DNA of 40,731 nucleotides from Butyrivibrio sp. Its GTDB lineage: Bacteria > Bacillota > Clostridia > Lachnospirales > Lachnospiraceae. The position numbers and the translations under genes are program-made. Shown here in pieces: positions 17,879 to 26,129 of the stretch. The notes beneath the pieces were generated by a model that was given only the letters and a program-made list of their open reading frames with translations, was not told the DNA's origin and searched no databases. The DNA lies in assembly GCA_024694565.1 (NCBI GenBank), contig JAILJR010000167.1:1-40731 (forward strand), written 5' to 3'. Position 1 is the first letter of the stretch. Every line of letters starts with the position of its first letter.

Positions 17879-18699
17879 ACAGCTACAAAAAGGCTATACA
17901 TAAGAACTTTAAAGAGAATACGTTTTTCAGATGGGGCTGTATTATTACTGTATTGATCCTTCTTCTTGTGGTGGTGGGGCTGTTCTGGATGCCTTATGAA
18001 CCCACCGCCATGAATGCTGCGGAAAAGCTGAAGGGAATATCTTTAAGGCACCCCATGGGAACTGACAATATGGGAAGGGATGTTCTTAGCCGCGTTATGT
18101 ACGGGAGCAGGATAACGCTTCTTATCGCTGCAGGGACTGTAGCAATAGGAACGGTCGCCGGAACGATAATAGGCGCACTGACTGGATATTTCGGAGGCAT
18201 GCTTGATGAAATAATCATGAGGATCATAGATGCTCTTTTTGCATTTCCAAGTATACTGCTTGCCCTTGTCATCGTCAGCATTTTCGGGATAGGGTGGATT
18301 CAGCTCCTGCTTGCACTGGGTATTGCTTTTGTCCCGAGCTTTGCAAGGATTGTAAGAGGAGAAGTTTTAAGGTGCAGAAACATGGACTATGTAGAGAATG
18401 CACGACTCCAGGGAGTGTCCGACTTCAGGATGATATTTGTGCATATACTTCCCAACATAAGGGGAGTGCTTATGTCGTCCATCCTGATAGGCTTTAATAA
18501 TGCAGTGCTTGCTGAGGCCGGGCTCAGCTATCTGGGCATAGGCTCACAGCCACCATATGCAAGTCTTGGAAAGATGCTCTCTGATGCCCAGCAGTACATG
18601 TTTGGAAATCCAAGCTATGTCCTGTGCCCTGGCATTGTTATTGTACTTATGGTCCTTGGCTTTTCGTTTCTGGGAGAGGGAATCAGCAGATGGAAATAA
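17875..18699 (+). CDS. Peptide/nickel ABC permease, DppC/NikC type
   Basis: A 274-residue partner permease with the DppC hallmark PMGTDNMGRDVLSRVMYGSR at about 59-78 and the EAA loop VENARLQGVSDFRMIFVHILPN. Five to six helices. It forms the heteromeric channel with the preceding protein. It overlaps the upstream gene by 4 nt and the downstream ATPase gene by 10 nt. At 274 residues it is NikC-sized rather than the longer OppC of the second system. Confidence 0.9.
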   Translation: MNSYKKAIHKNFKENTFFRWGCIITVLILLLVVVGLFWMPYEPTAMNAAEKLKGISLRHPMGTDNMGRDVLSRVMYGSRITLLIAAGTVAIGTVAGTIIGALTGYFGGMLDEIIMRIIDALFAFPSILLALVIVSIFGIGWIQLLLALGIAFVPSFARIVRGEVLRCRNMDYVENARLQGVSDFRMIFVHILPNIRGVLMSSILIGFNNAVLAEAGLSYLGIGSQPPYASLGKMLSDAQQYMFGNPSYVLCPGIVIVLMVLGFSFLGEGISRWK

Positions 18700-19505
18700 T
18701 CCTGGATGTAACAGATCTTCATATAGAATTTCATGACCATGACCAGCCTGAAGTAGCAGTTGAGGACTTTGACCTTATGCTCGGCGAGGGAGAAATAGTA
18801 GGTATCGTCGGAGAGTCAGGCTCGGGGAAGAGCATGAGCGCTCTTGCCATAGCAGGTCTTTTAAACAGAAAAAGCCTTACCAAGAGCGGGAGGATCATGT
18901 TTGACGGAACAGACCTTCTGACCTGTGACAGAAAGAAGCTTCGCTCCTATCAGGGAGATGAGATATCAATTATCTTCCAGGAGCCCATGACGAGCCTGAA
19001 CCCGGTCAAGAGGATAGGCTGGCAGGTTGAGGAGTCTCTTTATATCCATCACAGGGAGATTTCAAAAGAGGACCGCAGGAAAAGAGCAGTCGAGATGCTC
19101 GGGAGTGTAGGTCTTGCTGACGCAGAGAACGTCTATTATATGTACCCGCATGAGTTGTCAGGCGGAATGAGGCAGAGGGTGATGATCGCTGCAGCTATGA
19201 TCGGAAATCCCAAGATACTCATAGCAGATGAGCCAACGACAGCTCTGGATGTCACAGTACAGGCTCAGATAGTTGAGCTTCTGAAGAAGATCAACAGGGA
19301 GAGGAATACATCAATTATCTTCATTTCCCACGACCTGAGCCTGGTAAGCCAGCTGTGTCAGAGGGTGATAGTCATGCAGCATGGAAATATTGTTGAGTCG
19401 GGAAGATGCAGTGATATTTTTTCAAGACCAAGGCATCTTTACACAAAGCGGCTCATTGCCGCCATTCCGAGAATAGATCTCGGAGATGATAAGGATAGAA
19501 GATGA
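18690..19505 (+). CDS. ABC transporter ATPase, DppD/NikD type
   Basis: A 271-residue ATPase with Walker [10 protein letters not shown]-loop in IIFQEPMTSLNP, signature LSGGMRQR, Walker [13 protein letters not shown] and the H-loop ISHDLSL. It energises import through the two permeases. The C-terminal Cys-containing oligopeptide extension of OppD/DppD proteins is absent; the protein stops after LIAAIPRIDL. ATG 18690 is chosen because GGGAGAGGG (18672-18680) is 9 nt upstream; an earlier in-frame ATG at 18624 lies deep inside the permease gene. Confidence 0.9.
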   Translation: MEIILDVTDLHIEFHDHDQPEVAVEDFDLMLGEGEIVGIVGESGSGKSMSALAIAGLLNRKSLTKSGRIMFDGTDLLTCDRKKLRSYQGDEISIIFQEPMTSLNPVKRIGWQVEESLYIHHREISKEDRRKRAVEMLGSVGLADAENVYYMYPHELSGGMRQRVMIAAAMIGNPKILIADEPTTALDVTVQAQIVELLKKINRERNTSIIFISHDLSLVSQLCQRVIVMQHGNIVESGRCSDIFSRPRHLYTKRLIAAIPRIDLGDDKDRR

Positions 19506-20254
19506 GTGAAGATATTTGCTTAAGAGCGAGTAACCTTTCTGTCTTTTATAAGAACAGGAAGAGAAAGCTCTTTTCAAAGAATAAAAAAATACAGGCGCTC
19601 TTTGATGTATCCTTCGAGATGAAGGATGGTGAGGTACTGGCTATAGCGGGCGAATCCGGATCGGGCAAGTCAACGCTGGCAAGGACAATAGTCGGTATAA
19701 ACAAGGATTATACAGGCGAGATTTATCAGAAATATGACAGGCCCCAGATGGTCTTTCAGGACCCATACAGCTCGCTCAATCCGGCTAAAAAGATCGGCTG
19801 GCTTCTTAAGGAACCCCTCAGGGTAGACAGAAGCTGCAAATGGTCAGAAGCTGAAGCGCAGAAAAGAGTCGAAGAGATAATGGAAGAGATAGAGCTTCCG
19901 CTTGCAATTCTGGACAGGTATCCAAGTCAGCTCTCGGGCGGGCAGAGGCAGCGTGTCTGTATTGGTATTGCACTTATGAGATCGCCTAAGCTATTGATTG
20001 CTGACGAGCCTGTATCGGCGCTTGATGTAACTATCCAGGCTCAGATACTTGAGCTTATTGATAATCTTCACAGGAAGCATGGGATATCGATAATCTTTAT
20101 ATCCCATGACCTCAGGGTTGTATACAAGGTAAGCGATCATGTTCTGATCATGAAAAACGGCCGCGTTGAGGAATACGGAAGCACCAGGCAGGTATACAGA
20201 GAACCTCAGGCAGAGTATACAAAACAGCTCCTTAAGGCTGCGGGAATAAAATGA
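19502..20254 (+). CDS. ABC transporter ATPase, DppF/NikE type
   Basis: A 250-residue ATPase with Walker [11 protein letters not shown]-loop [12 protein letters not shown], signature LSGGQRQR, Walker [13 protein letters not shown] and ISHDL. It pairs with the preceding ATPase (4-nt ATGA overlap). It also lacks the C-terminal Cys-rich peptide-transporter extension, ending at LLKAAGIK. The size set of the whole operon (506, 314, 274, 271, 250) is close to nickel transporters, but short dipeptide systems look the same. Confidence 0.88.
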   Translation: MSEDICLRASNLSVFYKNRKRKLFSKNKKIQALFDVSFEMKDGEVLAIAGESGSGKSTLARTIVGINKDYTGEIYQKYDRPQMVFQDPYSSLNPAKKIGWLLKEPLRVDRSCKWSEAEAQKRVEEIMEEIELPLAILDRYPSQLSGGQRQRVCIGIALMRSPKLLIADEPVSALDVTIQAQILELIDNLHRKHGISIIFISHDLRVVYKVSDHVLIMKNGRVEEYGSTRQVYREPQAEYTKQLLKAAGIK

Positions 20255-20329
20255 TCCTGCAGGACCGGTATGCGTTCTGGGACTGTTGCTCCATAAGATA
20301 ATTGACAGCAGATAAAAAGGCAAAAGAAA

Positions 20330-20357
20330 ACCACCCTTTAATGGGTGGTGTTTTTTT
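20330..20357 (+). terminator. Terminator of the first ABC operon
   Basis: Stem ACCACCC (20330-20336) / GGGTGGT (20343-20349), loop TTTAAT, followed after one G by seven T. Confidence 0.88.
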
Positions 20358-20467
20358 GGGAGGAGGGGTTGCCCAGTGGGGAACCAGACAACCCGTGTAT
20401 GAAAAAAAGTATTGTTGGGGGTTCAGAAGTTATGTCCTTCTGATGTATATTATGTTACATGGAAATC

Positions 20468-20549
20468 GTTACCAAATTGTGTCGGAAATCTAAAAGAAAT
20501 ATAACCTATTCTAAAAATAAAAGTAACAATGTATAACCTATTTGGTATC
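20468..20549 (+). repeat. Direct and inverted repeats upstream of the flagellin-like gene
   Basis: TATAACCTATT occurs at 20500-20510 and 20532-20542, 32 bp apart (about three helical turns). They are flanked by an inverted pair, GTTACCAAAT (20468-20477) and ATTTGGTATC (20539-20548, one mismatch). Between the terminator and 20710 no gene was seen; a small hairpin AACTCA-TTT-TGAGTT (20678-20692) precedes the RBS. These may be regulator sites; no clear sigma-A or sigma-D promoter was found. Confidence 0.45.
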
Positions 20550-20710
20550 TGATTTTTTGTTTTAACGGGGCTTTTGGCGCGCTGTAATAATGTTTCATTT
20601 TTTACAAATTTCACATATTTTACATGTCTTTTTCCATGAGAGCAATGGTAATATAGAATCAGATAAGTGGAATTTACAACTCATTTTGAGTTATATCAGG
20701 AGGTATTGCT

Positions 20711-21481
20711 ATGAGTCCGGTTTCATCAGTTCAGGGATCATCGGGATATTCACCATATTCTGTCATTGCCGGTGGCGGTCAGTTTAACAAGGCAGCCCAG
20801 GGGGCATCAGAGCTTGCCATACAGGAGAAAACCAAGGCACAGGTTGGAGGTCTTGATGCAGGCAGGGAGAATATGCAGTATGCCAAATCTGCATTGAATG
20901 TTGAGGATGGCGCAATGGAGGGAATCACTGATTTCCTTCAGCAGATTAAGGAAAAATCAATAAAGGCCATGAATGGAACTCTTTCTGATTCCGACAAGAA
21001 GACGGTTCAGGATGAGATAAACGAGATGATGAAGGGCATTGAGGAGGCTGCAGGTCAGGCCAGTTTCAATGGAAAAAATCTCCTGAATGGCTCTACACAG
21101 GATATGAAGGTTGCATCAGATGGAAATGGCGGAGAGGAGAGTGTACCAACCGCTGATTTGAGCCTCAAGTCACTTGGTCTCGAGGGCTTTGATGTAACCA
21201 AGAAGGATGTTGACATCTCCGCTATTGACAAGGCACTTGAAAAGGTTCAGGGAGCAAGGACCAAGGCAGGAGCCCAGACTAATGCCATTGAGGCTGCAAT
21301 GACCTACAACTCGCATGCAGCAATGGAGCTCAACGGCTATCAGGTCAACAAGGAAGAGGAGCAGACAGTTAAGGCATATCAGGATATGAAGACAAGGCAG
21401 GTACTTGATAACTACCAGATGACACTCCAGAATCAGCAGATGAAGGACGAGCAGGACAAGGCCAGAAATATTTTCATGTAA
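20711..21481 (+). CDS. Flagellin-like protein lacking the terminal D0 helices
   Basis: The 256-residue protein has a flagellin D1 core. Residues about 30-125 contain ASELAIQEKTKAQVGGLD, a following ENMQYAKSALNVEDGAM segment, and the DEINEMMKGIEEAAGQASFNGKNLLNG block found in flagellins. A second D1-like part begins ALEKVQGARTKAGAQTNAIEAA. The usual N-terminal helix (MRINHN-type) is replaced by a Ser/Gly-rich stretch, and the C-terminal helix ends QMKDEQDKARNIFM rather than the usual LLR-type end. D0 helices form the filament core and carry export signals, so this may not build a normal filament. No other flagellar gene is nearby. AGGAGGT precedes ATG 20711. The function is unknown. Confidence 0.75.
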   Translation: MSPVSSVQGSSGYSPYSVIAGGGQFNKAAQGASELAIQEKTKAQVGGLDAGRENMQYAKSALNVEDGAMEGITDFLQQIKEKSIKAMNGTLSDSDKKTVQDEINEMMKGIEEAAGQASFNGKNLLNGSTQDMKVASDGNGGEESVPTADLSLKSLGLEGFDVTKKDVDISAIDKALEKVQGARTKAGAQTNAIEAAMTYNSHAAMELNGYQVNKEEEQTVKAYQDMKTRQVLDNYQMTLQNQQMKDEQDKARNIFM

Positions 21482-21587
21482 AGCTAAACAGGAAACACTA
21501 CTTTTCAAGCTTGAACTGATGCAGAATTTCCGGCAGGAATTATTTTACGTAAAAAGCTAAACATTCACCACCGTGTTTTACAAATGG

Positions 21588-21617
21588 CGTCGGCGTATAT
21601 CATATATACGTCGGCGT
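21588..21617 (+). promoter_or_regulatory. Direct repeats upstream of the second ABC promoter
   Basis: CGTCGGCGT occurs at 21588-21596 and 21609-21617, exactly 21 bp (two helical turns) apart, with GTATAT/ATATAC inverted arms between. The pair lies just upstream of the -35 hexamer at 21651 and could bind an activator. Inference only. Confidence 0.45.
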
Positions 21618-21650
21618 CATTAGTTTTATTGGTATAAAAACTAATTTTTC

Positions 21651-21679
21651 TTGACAGATGCTTAGATAAATTATAAACT
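21651..21679 (+). promoter_or_regulatory. Promoter of the second peptide ABC operon
   Basis: Perfect -35 TTGACA (21651-21656), 17-bp spacer, -10 TAAACT (21674-21679); TATAAA at 21672-21677 is an alternative with a 15-bp spacer. Confidence 0.65.
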
Positions 21680-21725
21680 AAAATGTATTTTTTACAATCT
21701 TTATAGACGGGTGGGTTAAGAAGCT

Positions 21726-22655
21726 ATGAATACTAAGACACTTATGTACATTGTTAAGAGAGTTCTGCTTGCCATTGTTACGGTCTGGGTGGTTATCACT
21801 GTCACCTTTTTTGTAATGCATGCAGTTCCTGGTGGACCATTTATCGGTGAAAAGGCGGTGAGTGAGTCCGTAATGAAAGCCATGGAAGCCAAATATGGTC
21901 TGGATAAACCTCTGGGTGTCCAGTACCTTACTTACCTTAGTGATATAGTTACGAAGCTCGATTTTGGACCTTCACTTAAGCAAAAAGGACGTACTGTCAA
22001 CAGCATCATTTTTGATGGAATGAAGACGTCAGCCAAGCTTGGTCTCATCGCTGCAATTATTGCACTGATATGCGGAGTTATCCTTGGTTCAATTGCGGCA
22101 CTACGGCGTAACAGGTTTATCGACAGGATCATAATGATCATTACAACTGCATTTGTATCCATGCCTTCGTTTATCATGGGGTCACTTCTTCTTATTGCCT
22201 TTGCAATTAATCTTAAATGGTTTCCGGCTAACGGCGCTGCCAAGAATGGTCTGGTACTTCCCGTGATCACACTTTCGCTATATCCGATGGCCTATATTAC
22301 AAGGCTCACGAGGTCCTCAATGCTTGAGGTTCTTGGCCAGGATTACATCAGGACAGCTAAGGCCAAGGGAGTATCCGGGGTCAAGATAATCTTTGGTCAT
22401 GCACTTAAAAACTCCCTTATCCCGGTCATCACATATTTTGGACCGATGCTTGCGGGCATAGTTACCGGTTCCCTTGTCGTTGAGCAGATTTTTGCTGTTC
22501 CCGGCATAGGACGTGCTTTCGTCAACAGCATCACAGGAAGAGATTATCCTCTTATCATGGGGACAACAATTGTCCTTGCAACACTTATTGTCATCATGAA
22601 TCTGATAGGTGACATACTGTACAAGGTTGTTGATCCGCGAATTACATTAGAATAA
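21726..22655 (+). CDS. oppB: Oligopeptide ABC permease OppB
   Basis: A 309-residue permease with the OppB N-terminus (YIVKRVLLAIVTVWVVITVTFF, then HAVPGGPF), six helices and the EAA loop YIRTAKAKGVSGVKIIFGHALKNSLIPVI. The phrase PGGPF is typical of OppB and differs from the PGDPA of the first system's permease, so the two operons are not recent duplicates. It starts the second, larger importer, with oppC 39 nt downstream. Confidence 0.92.
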   Translation: MNTKTLMYIVKRVLLAIVTVWVVITVTFFVMHAVPGGPFIGEKAVSESVMKAMEAKYGLDKPLGVQYLTYLSDIVTKLDFGPSLKQKGRTVNSIIFDGMKTSAKLGLIAAIIALICGVILGSIAALRRNRFIDRIIMIITTAFVSMPSFIMGSLLLIAFAINLKWFPANGAAKNGLVLPVITLSLYPMAYITRLTRSSMLEVLGQDYIRTAKAKGVSGVKIIFGHALKNSLIPVITYFGPMLAGIVTGSLVVEQIFAVPGIGRAFVNSITGRDYPLIMGTTIVLATLIVIMNLIGDILYKVVDPRITLE

Positions 22656-22694
22656 GCATCAGGAAGTAAATTGTTTTGATTGGAGATTGAGAGA

Positions 22695-23753
22695 ATGGAT
22701 ATTTCAAAGTTAAGTGCACAGGTTAATATGGATGATTTTATTCCTGCTACCGATGAAGAAAAAGAATATATGGTGCAGATGCGCCCATCATCGACCTTCT
22801 TTAAGGATTCTGTTAAGAGGCTGCTGAAGAATAAGGTGGCAACGGTCTGCTTTTTTATCATACTGATAATTGCTCTTGGAGCGATTTTTATCCCAATGTT
22901 CTGGCCGTATTCATATGACAATATGCTTGGAATGGTTCCGGGTAAGCCGGTAGATAACAGCTTCAAGGATCTTCGTCCTTTCGAGTATGGTAAATCAGAG
23001 CTCAAGAGGATTGAGGCGGGCGAGTCTGTTGTGCCGCATATCTTTGGCACAGATTCTCAGGGCCGTGATTACTTTATCCGTGTGGTTTACGGAACACGTA
23101 TTTCACTTGCAGTAGGCTTTTTTGCCAGCCTTATAGTACTTGCTATTGGAATGACGATAGGCTCAATAGCAGGATATGCAGGCGGGGCGGTGGATCTGGT
23201 CATCATGAGAATAGTAGATATCATCTATTCGCTGCCTGATATGCTGATGGTAATATTGCTGTCGTCGGTATTGAAGGTTGCGATGCAGGGGGCACTTGAC
23301 GGGACGGTACTGGCCAAGATCGGCTCCAATATCATAAGCCTTTTCATAGTATTTGGTGTGCTCTACTGGGTGTCCATGGCACGACTGATCAGAGGACAGA
23401 TCCTATCACTAAGAGAGCAGGAGTACGTGCTTGCAGCTCAGGCTACAGGTGCAGGCGGTAAATGGATCATCCTAAAGCATCTGCTTCCGAACTGCTTCTC
23501 GGTTATCATCATTTCAACAGCGCTTCAGATCCCAAGTGCGATCTTCACAGAGAGTTATCTGTCATTCCTTGGGCTTGGTGTTAACGCTCCAATGCCTTCA
23601 CTTGGTTCACTTGCTTCTGATGCACTTAACGGTATTTCATCATACCCTTACAGACTTATCATTCCTGCGATTGTTATATCACTGATAGTTCTTTCGCTGA
23701 ACCTGTTCGGTGACGGACTTCGTGATGCATTCGATCCCAAGCTTGATACCTGA
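22695..23753 (+). CDS. oppC: Oligopeptide ABC permease OppC
   Basis: A 352-residue permease. It has an N-terminal cytoplasmic part, a first helix, a large external loop (NMLGMVPGKPVDNSF), then FGTDSQGRDYFIRVVYGTR (the OppC hallmark) and the EAA loop VLAAQATGAGGKWIILKHLLPN. It is longer than the 274-residue partner in the first operon. ATG 22695 has GGAGA 8 nt upstream; TTG 22680 would start before that RBS. A 211-nt gap without visible gene or hairpin follows before oppD. Confidence 0.92.
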   Translation: MDISKLSAQVNMDDFIPATDEEKEYMVQMRPSSTFFKDSVKRLLKNKVATVCFFIILIIALGAIFIPMFWPYSYDNMLGMVPGKPVDNSFKDLRPFEYGKSELKRIEAGESVVPHIFGTDSQGRDYFIRVVYGTRISLAVGFFASLIVLAIGMTIGSIAGYAGGAVDLVIMRIVDIIYSLPDMLMVILLSSVLKVAMQGALDGTVLAKIGSNIISLFIVFGVLYWVSMARLIRGQILSLREQEYVLAAQATGAGGKWIILKHLLPNCFSVIIISTALQIPSAIFTESYLSFLGLGVNAPMPSLGSLASDALNGISSYPYRLIIPAIVISLIVLSLNLFGDGLRDAFDPKLDT

Positions 23754-23964
23754 GCCGGTTGTGCATCACAGGCAGCTCATATGTTAATGTTTTGCGGAAA
23801 CACATTTGAGCAAAAAGACAGGTAAAATGATAATTGCTTTTATAACAGTTCCTTAGGTCCACAGTGCATATGCTTTCCTTGATCTTCAAGGAATCAGTTA
23901 TTACGACTGCCTGATATCTGAGGAATTAATGTATCCTAAATTTCAAATCTGAAGGGAGTAAATG

Positions 23965-24954
23965 ATGAGCTTACTTGAAGTAAGAGACCTGCACACCTCA
24001 TTCTTTACTGATGCCGGTGAGGTTAAGGCAGTTAATGGAATATCTTTTAATCTGGACCATGGTAAGGTTCTTGGAATAGTGGGAGAGTCGGGAAGTGGAA
24101 AATCAGTTACCGCCTACTCAATAATGCAGATTCTGGCAAGTACCGGAAAGATAGTTTCCGGTTCCATCAAGCTGGACGGAATGGAGCTTGTCGGCTCCGG
24201 CGAGAAGGTGATGAAGACAGTAAGAGGCAATAAGATATCCATCATTTTTCAGGATCCCATGACCAGCCTTAATCCGACATATACTATCGGACATCAGCTC
24301 ATGGAGGCAATTCTCCTTCATACCAACAGAAATAAGGAACAGGCGCACGCCAGAGCCATTGAGATGCTAAAGCTCGTAAATGTCAATGAGCCGGAAAAGA
24401 GAATGAATCAGTATCCTCACGAATTCTCAGGAGGAATGAGGCAGCGTGTCATGATTGCCATGGCGCTTGCGTGTGAGCCTGATATCCTCATAGCAGATGA
24501 GCCTACAACGGCACTTGATGTTACAATCCAGGCCCAGATTCTTGACCTTATGAGGTCTCTTCAGAAAGAGCTGGGAATGGCTATTATCATGATCACGCAT
24601 GACCTCGGTGTTGTTGCACAGATGTGTGATGAGGTAATCGTCATGTATGCAGGCTCCATCTGTGAGCAGGGAACAGCTGATGAGATATTCTACAACCCAT
24701 GTCATGAGTATACAAAAGGGCTGCTGCGTTCAATACCCACTGAGGGCAAGGATGGCAAAAAGCTTGAGCCTATAACAGGTACGCCTATCGATCTTCTGAA
24801 TATGCCTAAGGGATGTCCTTTTGCACCAAGATGTGATAATGCAATGAAGATTTGTCTTCGAGAGAGAGCAGAGCGCATGCAGATAAACGACGATCACGCT
24901 GCAGGCTGCTGGATGAATGTTAAAAAGCAGATGGAAGGCGGTGCAAAGGCATGA
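23965..24954 (+). CDS. oppD: Oligopeptide ABC ATPase OppD
   Basis: A 329-residue ATPase with Walker [10 protein letters not shown]-loop [12 protein letters not shown], signature FSGGMRQR, Walker [13 protein letters not shown] and H-loop MITHDLGV. Unlike the first system it has the full C-terminal oligopeptide extension, with its conserved cysteines in [15 protein letters not shown] and GCWM, which in relatives can bind an iron-sulfur cluster. ATG 23965 is favoured over 23962 because AGGGA lies 7 nt upstream. It overlaps oppF by 4 nt. Confidence 0.93.
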   Translation: MSLLEVRDLHTSFFTDAGEVKAVNGISFNLDHGKVLGIVGESGSGKSVTAYSIMQILASTGKIVSGSIKLDGMELVGSGEKVMKTVRGNKISIIFQDPMTSLNPTYTIGHQLMEAILLHTNRNKEQAHARAIEMLKLVNVNEPEKRMNQYPHEFSGGMRQRVMIAMALACEPDILIADEPTTALDVTIQAQILDLMRSLQKELGMAIIMITHDLGVVAQMCDEVIVMYAGSICEQGTADEIFYNPCHEYTKGLLRSIPTEGKDGKKLEPITGTPIDLLNMPKGCPFAPRCDNAMKICLRERAERMQINDDHAAGCWMNVKKQMEGGAKA

Positions 24955-25940
24955 GCGATAATAATGAAAAAAAGACTCTTGTTGAGGTGAAGCACCTCAA
25001 GGAGTATTTCAATGTAAATGTTGGTTTTTTCAAGTCAAAGCCGTTAAAGGCAGTGGATGACGTATCCTTCTCAATCAAGAAGGGCGAGACCCTTGGACTT
25101 GTAGGTGAGTCAGGCTGCGGCAAGACCACTGTAGGGCGTACTATACTGAATCTGTATAAGCCTACAGCAGGAGAGATCTGGTACGATGGCAAGCTCCTGA
25201 AGAGCAAGGATGACATCAAGGAATTCAGAAAGAAAGCAACCATGGTTTTCCAGGATCCATATTCATCACTGAATCCCAGGATGACGGTTTCGGATATAAT
25301 TGCTGAGCCACTGGATGTTCATCATCTGTATAAGACAGAGGAAGAGAGAAGAGAACGGATTCTTGAGCTAATGGGGTATGTGGGGCTCAACTCTGAGCAT
25401 GCATCAAGATATGCCCATGAGTTTTCAGGTGGACAGCGGCAGCGTATAGGTATTGCAAGGTCGCTTGCTGTGAACCCTGAGTTTATCGTCTGCGATGAGC
25501 CGGTATCAGCTCTGGATGTTTCAATCCAGGCTCAGGTCATCAATATGTTTGATGAGCTTCAGGATAAGCTGGGACTGACATATCTCTTTATCGCCCATGA
25601 CCTTCTTGTTGTTCGGCATATAAGTGACAGGATAGCAGTAATGTACCTTGGCAAGATGGTTGAGCTGGCAGATGCAAACGAGATCTATGACAGACCGCTT
25701 CATCCCTACAGCAAATCACTCATATCAGCTGTTCCTGTTCCGGATCCCAAGACCGCAAGGAGCAACAAGAGGATAGTTCTGTCAGGAGATATCCCCAGTC
25801 CTATGAATGCACCTTCAGGATGCCCCTTCAGGACCAGGTGTCAGTACGCAAAGCCTGAGTGTGCAGAGAGCATGCCACAGTTCAAAGAGGTTTCCAAGGG
25901 ACATTTCGTAGCCTGCCACAGGACGTCTGAAATCAATTAA
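24951..25940 (+). CDS. oppF: Oligopeptide ABC ATPase OppF
   Basis: A 329-residue ATPase with Walker [11 protein letters not shown]-loop [12 protein letters not shown], signature FSGGQRQR, Walker [13 protein letters not shown] and IAHDLLV. The C-terminal extension carries the four-cysteine pattern [16 protein letters not shown]. It forms the ATPase pair with OppD. Its start overlaps the oppD stop (ATGA). The oppA-like gene follows 189 nt later behind its own promoter. Confidence 0.93.
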   Translation: MSDNNEKKTLVEVKHLKEYFNVNVGFFKSKPLKAVDDVSFSIKKGETLGLVGESGCGKTTVGRTILNLYKPTAGEIWYDGKLLKSKDDIKEFRKKATMVFQDPYSSLNPRMTVSDIIAEPLDVHHLYKTEEERRERILELMGYVGLNSEHASRYAHEFSGGQRQRIGIARSLAVNPEFIVCDEPVSALDVSIQAQVINMFDELQDKLGLTYLFIAHDLLVVRHISDRIAVMYLGKMVELADANEIYDRPLHPYSKSLISAVPVPDPKTARSNKRIVLSGDIPSPMNAPSGCPFRTRCQYAKPECAESMPQFKEVSKGHFVACHRTSEIN

Positions 25941-26063
25941 AGACTCTTTATTGTTCTTGTCGGGGGTGTTTAAGCTGTCAGCAAGATCGCGACAGGCCTG
26001 GGCGAATGCATGGCTGACAAATGTAATAATGGGAAATATAATATTTTGTATTGATCAAAAATG

Positions 26064-26107
26064 TGGTATACTAAATATTGTATATCACGTTTTGATATAT
26101 TAATATT
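26064..26107 (+). promoter_or_regulatory. oppA promoter with downstream dyad
   Basis: An extended -10, TGG TATACT (26064-26072), has TTTGTA 16 bp upstream as a weak -35. Just downstream lies an AT-rich dyad, AATATT-G-TATATCA (26074-26087) and TGATATA-TT-AATATT (26093-26107), which could be an operator or a leader hairpin. It would let the binding protein be made in excess over the permeases. Confidence 0.55.
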
Positions 26108-26129
26108 TTCATACTTAAGGAGGATAGTT

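Noticed and set aside
20302..20493. 63-residue frame after the first ABC operon
   Set aside because: It runs through the operon terminator and has no RBS.
20570..20610. Sigma-D (flagellar) promoter before the flagellin-like gene
   Set aside because: TTAAC followed by GCTGTAAT only loosely resembles TAAA-N15-GCCGATAA; too many mismatches.
25975..26026. Hairpin GTCAGC...GCTGAC after oppF as terminator
   Set aside because: Six-bp stem with a loop of over 30 nt and no T-run; not convincing.
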